DNA of 64,000 bases from PALSA-1006 sp963733265 (GTDB taxonomy: Bacteria > Pseudomonadota > Gammaproteobacteria > Burkholderiales > Gallionellaceae): positions 868,001-932,000 of the forward strand of contig CAVTCF010000001.1 of NCBI GenBank assembly GCA_963733265.1. Direction: 5' to 3'. Below are positions 61,197 to 64,000 of this stretch, one piece after another. A program made the translations under genes and the position numbers. Every line of letters starts with the position of its first letter. Within the stretch, counting starts at the first letter, position 1. The notes beneath the pieces are model-generated. The model was not told the DNA's origin. It searched no databases and worked only from the letters and a program-made list of their open reading frames with translations.

Positions 61197-61908
61197 AGAA
61201 GATATCAGTAGCGTATTCGCACGTGACCCGGCTGCGCGCAGTACACTTGAAGTGCTTACTTGCTATCCCGGTATTCATGCTCGAATTTTGCACCGCTTGT
61301 CGCATCGGTTATGGAAGTGGCGACTTTATTGGCTGGCACGTTTACTTTCGCATATCTCGCGTTTTTTAACCGGTATTGAAATTCATCCCGGCGCAGCGAT
61401 TGGCAGCCGTTTTTTTATTGACCATGGTATGGGGGTCGTCATTGGGGAGACTGCCGAGATCGGAGACGATGTGACGCTTTATCACGGCGTAACCTTGGGT
61501 GGCACTTCATGGAAAGAGGGCAAGCGCCATCCCACACTGGGCAATGGTGTGGTGGTCGGTGCAGGTGCAAAAATCCTCGGCCCGATCCATGTGGGCGATG
61601 GGGCAAAGATCGGATCGAATGCCGTGGTGGTGAGGGATGTGCCTGCCGGCGCGACAGCGGCAGGAATTCCTGCGCGTATTCTGGAAGAAATGAAAAACAC
61701 GGTTGGATTTAATGCCTATGGTTTGGGGAACGATCAGAATGATCCGGTATCCAAAGCGTTACATGGCTTAATCGGACATAGTGCCAGCGTCGACCAGCGC
61801 ATTGAGTTGATTTTGCAGCAATTGGAAAAGATGGGTGTGCGCGTAGAGGATGAGCGTGACACAGCAGAAAAATTTGACCCGAACTACTTGAATAAGATTG
61901 TTGACTAA
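61180..61908 (+). CDS. cysE: Serine O-acetyltransferase CysE
   Basis: A 242-residue left-handed beta-helix acyltransferase. The N-terminal helical part (FARDPAARSTLEVLTCYPGI, HARILHRLSHRLWKW) is followed by hexapeptide repeats with the catalytic His in IDHGMGVVIGETAEIGDDVT and HGVTLGGTSWKEGKRHPTLG. It makes O-acetylserine for cysteine synthesis, which feeds the sulfur supply of the following isc genes. Its last codons contain the promoter of iscR. Confidence 0.95.
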   Translation: MFKAIKEDISSVFARDPAARSTLEVLTCYPGIHARILHRLSHRLWKWRLYWLARLLSHISRFLTGIEIHPGAAIGSRFFIDHGMGVVIGETAEIGDDVTLYHGVTLGGTSWKEGKRHPTLGNGVVVGAGAKILGPIHVGDGAKIGSNAVVVRDVPAGATAAGIPARILEEMKNTVGFNAYGLGNDQNDPVSKALHGLIGHSASVDQRIELILQQLEKMGVRVEDERDTAEKFDPNYLNKIVD

Positions 61909-61929
61909 AAAATTCAGGTATTCTATTAT
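61901..61929 (+). promoter_or_regulatory. Promoter and probable IscR-binding site for the isc operon
   Basis: TTGACT (61901-61906) and TATTAT (61924-61929) are separated by exactly 17 bases. The sequence TTGACTAAAAAATTCAGGTA also resembles a type 1 IscR site, so IscR could repress its own operon from here. The -35 element overlaps the final cysE codons and its stop. Confidence 0.7.
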
Positions 61930-61992
61930 CCACTTTGGAAATGAGGGAACGCGCAAGCGTTTTGTTATGTAAAGGTGACTAGTGAGGAAAAT

Positions 61993-62466
61993 ATGCGTTT
62001 AACTACAAAAGGGCGGTTTGCTGTAACGGCGATGGTTGATTTGGCAATACGCGGCGGAAATGGCCCCGTAACGCTGGCGGGTATTAGCGAGCGCCAGAAA
62101 ATTTCGTTATCTTATTTGGAGCAATTATTTGGCAAGTTGCGTAAAAATAAAGTAGTCGCGAGTGTGCGTGGCCCGGGTGGAGGTTATTGCCTGGCACGTC
62201 CGGCAAACAAAATTGCAATCGTTGACATTATCGTGGCTGTTGACGAGCCTTTGGATGTAACAAATTGTAGTGCATTGGGGAATTGCCTGGATGGAAAACC
62301 CTGTTTGACACACGATTTATGGTTTGGGCTCAACGAAAAGATTCAGGAGTACCTTTCCGGAGTGAATTTGCAACAATTGGTTGACGGGCAGATCAAGAAC
62401 AACGCACAGGTTTCTTCTGTAACGTTGCCAAAGACCGCAAGACAACCGGCACAAATGTCAGCATAG
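61993..62466 (+). CDS. iscR: Fe-S cluster assembly regulator IscR
   Basis: A 157-residue Rrf2-family regulator. The winged helix-turn-helix reads MRLTTKGRFAVTAMVDLAIR, then ISLSYLEQLFGKLRKNKVVA. The [2Fe-2S] ligands are Cys92, Cys98 and Cys104, at the family positions. It senses cluster supply and represses the isc operon when loaded. ATG 61993 has GAGGAAA upstream; a longer frame from 61975 is rejected. Confidence 0.97.
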   Translation: MRLTTKGRFAVTAMVDLAIRGGNGPVTLAGISERQKISLSYLEQLFGKLRKNKVVASVRGPGGGYCLARPANKIAIVDIIVAVDEPLDVTNCSALGNCLDGKPCLTHDLWFGLNEKIQEYLSGVNLQQLVDGQIKNNAQVSSVTLPKTARQPAQMSA

Positions 62467-62484
62467 GAGATAAAAATTTAAATT

Positions 62485-63699
62485 ATGCCCATACATCTTC
62501 CCATTTATCTGGATTACTCGGCGACTACGCCAGTTGACCCGCGTGTAGCAGATGAGATGATTCCTTATCTCACCGAGAAATTTGGTAATCCGGCTTCGCG
62601 TTCGCATTCTTTTGGTTGGGTGGCGGACGAAGCAGTGGAACATGCGCGTGAACAGGTTGCGTCGTTGGTGAATGCAGATCCTAAAGAAATCGTGTGGACA
62701 TCCGGCGCAACCGAATCGAACAACCTTGCCTTAAAAGGTGCCGCGCATTTTTATGCCGACAAAGGCAAGCATATCGTTACAGTACAGACTGAACATAAGG
62801 CTGTGCTAGATACCGTGCGTGAGTTGGAGCGGCAGGGAATTTCAGCAACGTATCTTGAGCCGGAGCCGAGTGGTTTGCTCGATCTGGAAAAGCTCAAAGC
62901 TGCATTGCGTCCGGACACCATTATCGTTTCAGTGATGTATGTGAACAACGAAATCGGTGTGATTCAGGACATTCCCGCAATTGGCGAAATCTGTCGGGGA
63001 CGCGGCATTTTGTTGCACGTGGATGCGGCTCAGGCGACCGGGAAAGTTGTGATCGACTTGCAAAAGTTGAAGGTTGATTTGATGTCTTTCTCGGCACATA
63101 AAACTTACGGCCCCAAAGGTATCGGAGCGTTGTATGTGCGCCGTAAACCCCGCGTGAGACTGGAAGCGCAAATGCATGGTGGTGGTCATGAACGCGGATT
63201 CCGTTCAGGGACTTTGGCGACGCACCAGATTGTTGGCATGGGGGCGGCGTACCGCATTGCCAAAGAAGAAATGGCCACTGAAAACGAGCGCATCAGAATG
63301 TTGCGGAACCGCTTATGGACTGGCTTGTCAAACATGGAAGAAGTCTATCTCAATGGTGATTTGGAACAGCGTGTGCCGCATAATTTGAATGTGAGTTTCA
63401 ATTTTGTCGAAGGCGAATCTCTTATTATGGCGGTAAAAGATATTGCTGTTTCCAGCGGCTCGGCTTGTACTTCCGCCAGTTTGGAGCCGTCTTATGTATT
63501 GCGCGCATTGGGGCGCAACGACGAATTGGCGCACAGTTCTATCCGCTTTACGATCGGGCGATTTACTACGGTAGAGGAAGTCGATTACACCATCAATCTG
63601 CTGCACGAAAAAATCGGCAAACTGCGCGAACTTTCGCCCTTGTGGGATATGTTTAAAGACGGTGTGGATATGAATACCGTGCAGTGGGCGGCACATTAG
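62485..63699 (+). CDS. iscS: Cysteine desulfurase IscS
   Basis: A 404-residue pyridoxal-phosphate enzyme, collinear with the E. coli enzyme. The PLP lysine is Lys206 in SFSAHKTYGPKG, and the catalytic Cys328 lies in the loop SSGSACTSASLEPSYVLRAL. It takes sulfur from cysteine and passes it to IscU and other acceptors. It is 18 bases after iscR and followed by iscU after 79 bases, which contain the usual ribosome site. All catalytic residues are intact. Confidence 0.98.
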   Translation: MPIHLPIYLDYSATTPVDPRVADEMIPYLTEKFGNPASRSHSFGWVADEAVEHAREQVASLVNADPKEIVWTSGATESNNLALKGAAHFYADKGKHIVTVQTEHKAVLDTVRELERQGISATYLEPEPSGLLDLEKLKAALRPDTIIVSVMYVNNEIGVIQDIPAIGEICRGRGILLHVDAAQATGKVVIDLQKLKVDLMSFSAHKTYGPKGIGALYVRRKPRVRLEAQMHGGGHERGFRSGTLATHQIVGMGAAYRIAKEEMATENERIRMLRNRLWTGLSNMEEVYLNGDLEQRVPHNLNVSFNFVEGESLIMAVKDIAVSSGSACTSASLEPSYVLRALGRNDELAHSSIRFTIGRFTTVEEVDYTINLLHEKIGKLRELSPLWDMFKDGVDMNTVQWAAH

Positions 63700-63778
63700 A
63701 TAACTGCCCTTTGTTCGTCTGGCGGTGTTGTCGGACAAGCAAATCATCGGTTCTCTAAAATAGAGAAGGAGCATTAAA

Positions 63779-64000
63779 ATGGCATACAGCGAAAAAGTAC
63801 TGGATCACTACGAAAATCCGCGTAACGTGGGTTCCCTGGATAAGGAAGATTCTTTTGTCGGAACGGGCATGGTTGGTGCACCGGCATGCGGCGATGTGAT
63901 GAAGTTGCAGATCAAGGTGGGCAAGGATGGAATTATCGAAGATGCGAAGTTCAAGACCTATGGTTGCGGCTCGGCGATTGCATCCAGTTCGCTGGTAACC
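63779..64000 (+). CDS. iscU: Fe-S cluster scaffold IscU, 5' part
   Basis: The window ends inside this gene. The visible 74 codons start MAYSEKVLDHYENPRNVGSL, contain Cys37 in GAPACGDVMKLQ and Cys63 in YGCGSAIASSSL, two of the three cluster-binding cysteines. It receives sulfur from IscS and assembles [2Fe-2S] clusters. The start has GAGAAGGAG upstream. The remainder lies beyond the window. Confidence 0.97.
   Translation, partial: MAYSEKVLDHYENPRNVGSLDKEDSFVGTGMVGAPACGDVMKLQIKVGKDGIIEDAKFKTYGCGSAIASSSLVT

Noticed and set aside
1..64000. tRNA, rRNA, CRISPR arrays, prophage or transposase genes
   Set aside because: None could be recognised by eye on either strand; intergenic gaps are short apart from those listed, and no regular spaced repeats or transposase motifs were seen.

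Overview
The window is a 64 kb chromosomal stretch of a Gram-negative bacterium. Housekeeping proteins (MutS, SuhB, IscR-IscS-IscU, TrmJ, CysE, SucCD, RsgA, Orn) are proteobacterial. The order trmJ-cysE-iscR-iscS-iscU, the moderate GC, and the abundance of pilus/secretion ATPases, c-type cytochrome and SCO genes suggest a betaproteobacterium, perhaps near Gallionellaceae/Nitrosomonadales. The genus is inference only. No rRNA, tRNA, CRISPR array or intact insertion sequence was found.

Layout. (1) 0-3.7 kb: two FKBP-type prolyl isomerases, a large c-type cytochrome fused to a periplasmic-binding-protein-like domain (apparently with an ATT start), and a Met/His-rich SCO copper protein. (2) 3.7-13.6 kb: a complete co-directional operon for an atypical type II secretion/type IV pilus-like machine: GspG, GspF, GspE, PilM/GspL-, PilN-, PilO- and PilP-like proteins, a lipoprotein secretin ending in a cohesin-like domain, and three more pseudopilins. 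(3) 13.9-17.1 kb: a membrane GGDEF protein with a degenerate active site, a histidine kinase with an eroded ATP-binding end, and a LuxR-type response regulator. (4) 17.3-20.7 kb: sucCD, a TerC-family protein and a universal stress protein. (5) 20.8-33.2 kb: an unusually coherent signalling cluster on one strand. It holds CHASE2-Ser/Thr kinase, PP2C phosphatase, FHA protein, CHASE2-adenylate cyclase, class II cAMP phosphodiesterase, cyclic-nucleotide-binding/rhodanese protein, GAF-GspE ATPase and GAF-HD-GYP protein. Both GAF domains carry residues typical of cyclic-nucleotide-binding phosphodiesterase GAFs. This makes a cAMP-controlled secretion/pilus ATPase a concrete hypothesis and is the most interesting candidate system here.

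(6) 33.3-43.5 kb: mutarotase and an LPP20-like protein, then a segment with a DUF1501/DUF1549-DUF1553 pair (an arrangement best known from Planctomycetes), a quinone reductase-like flavoprotein and a GNAT acetyltransferase. That segment is bracketed by a 16-bp direct repeat. A third GspE-like ATPase and rsgA follow. (7) 43.5-48.6 kb: M48 protease, orn, a membrane protein, a repetitive coiled-coil protein, a bestrophin-like channel and a 2OG-Fe(II) oxygenase. (8) 48.7-52.3 kb: an accessory patch of toxin-antitoxin genes and remnants: a broken antitoxin, DUF433, DUF4160/DUF2442 with a promoter-operator that predicts a leaderless mRNA, TumA/TumE, and an FRG-domain protein. (9) 52.3-55.1 kb: mutS, which reads through two palindromic repeat elements inserted in frame. 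(10) 55.2-60.2 kb: a chemoreceptor without a periplasmic sensor domain next to a bacteriohemerythrin, an ABC transporter and suhB. (11) 60.4-64 kb: trmJ-cysE and the start of the isc operon; iscU is cut by the window end.

Start codons were chosen from Shine-Dalgarno spacing and family N-termini. Function is assigned from motifs visible in the translated sequence; no database search was possible.
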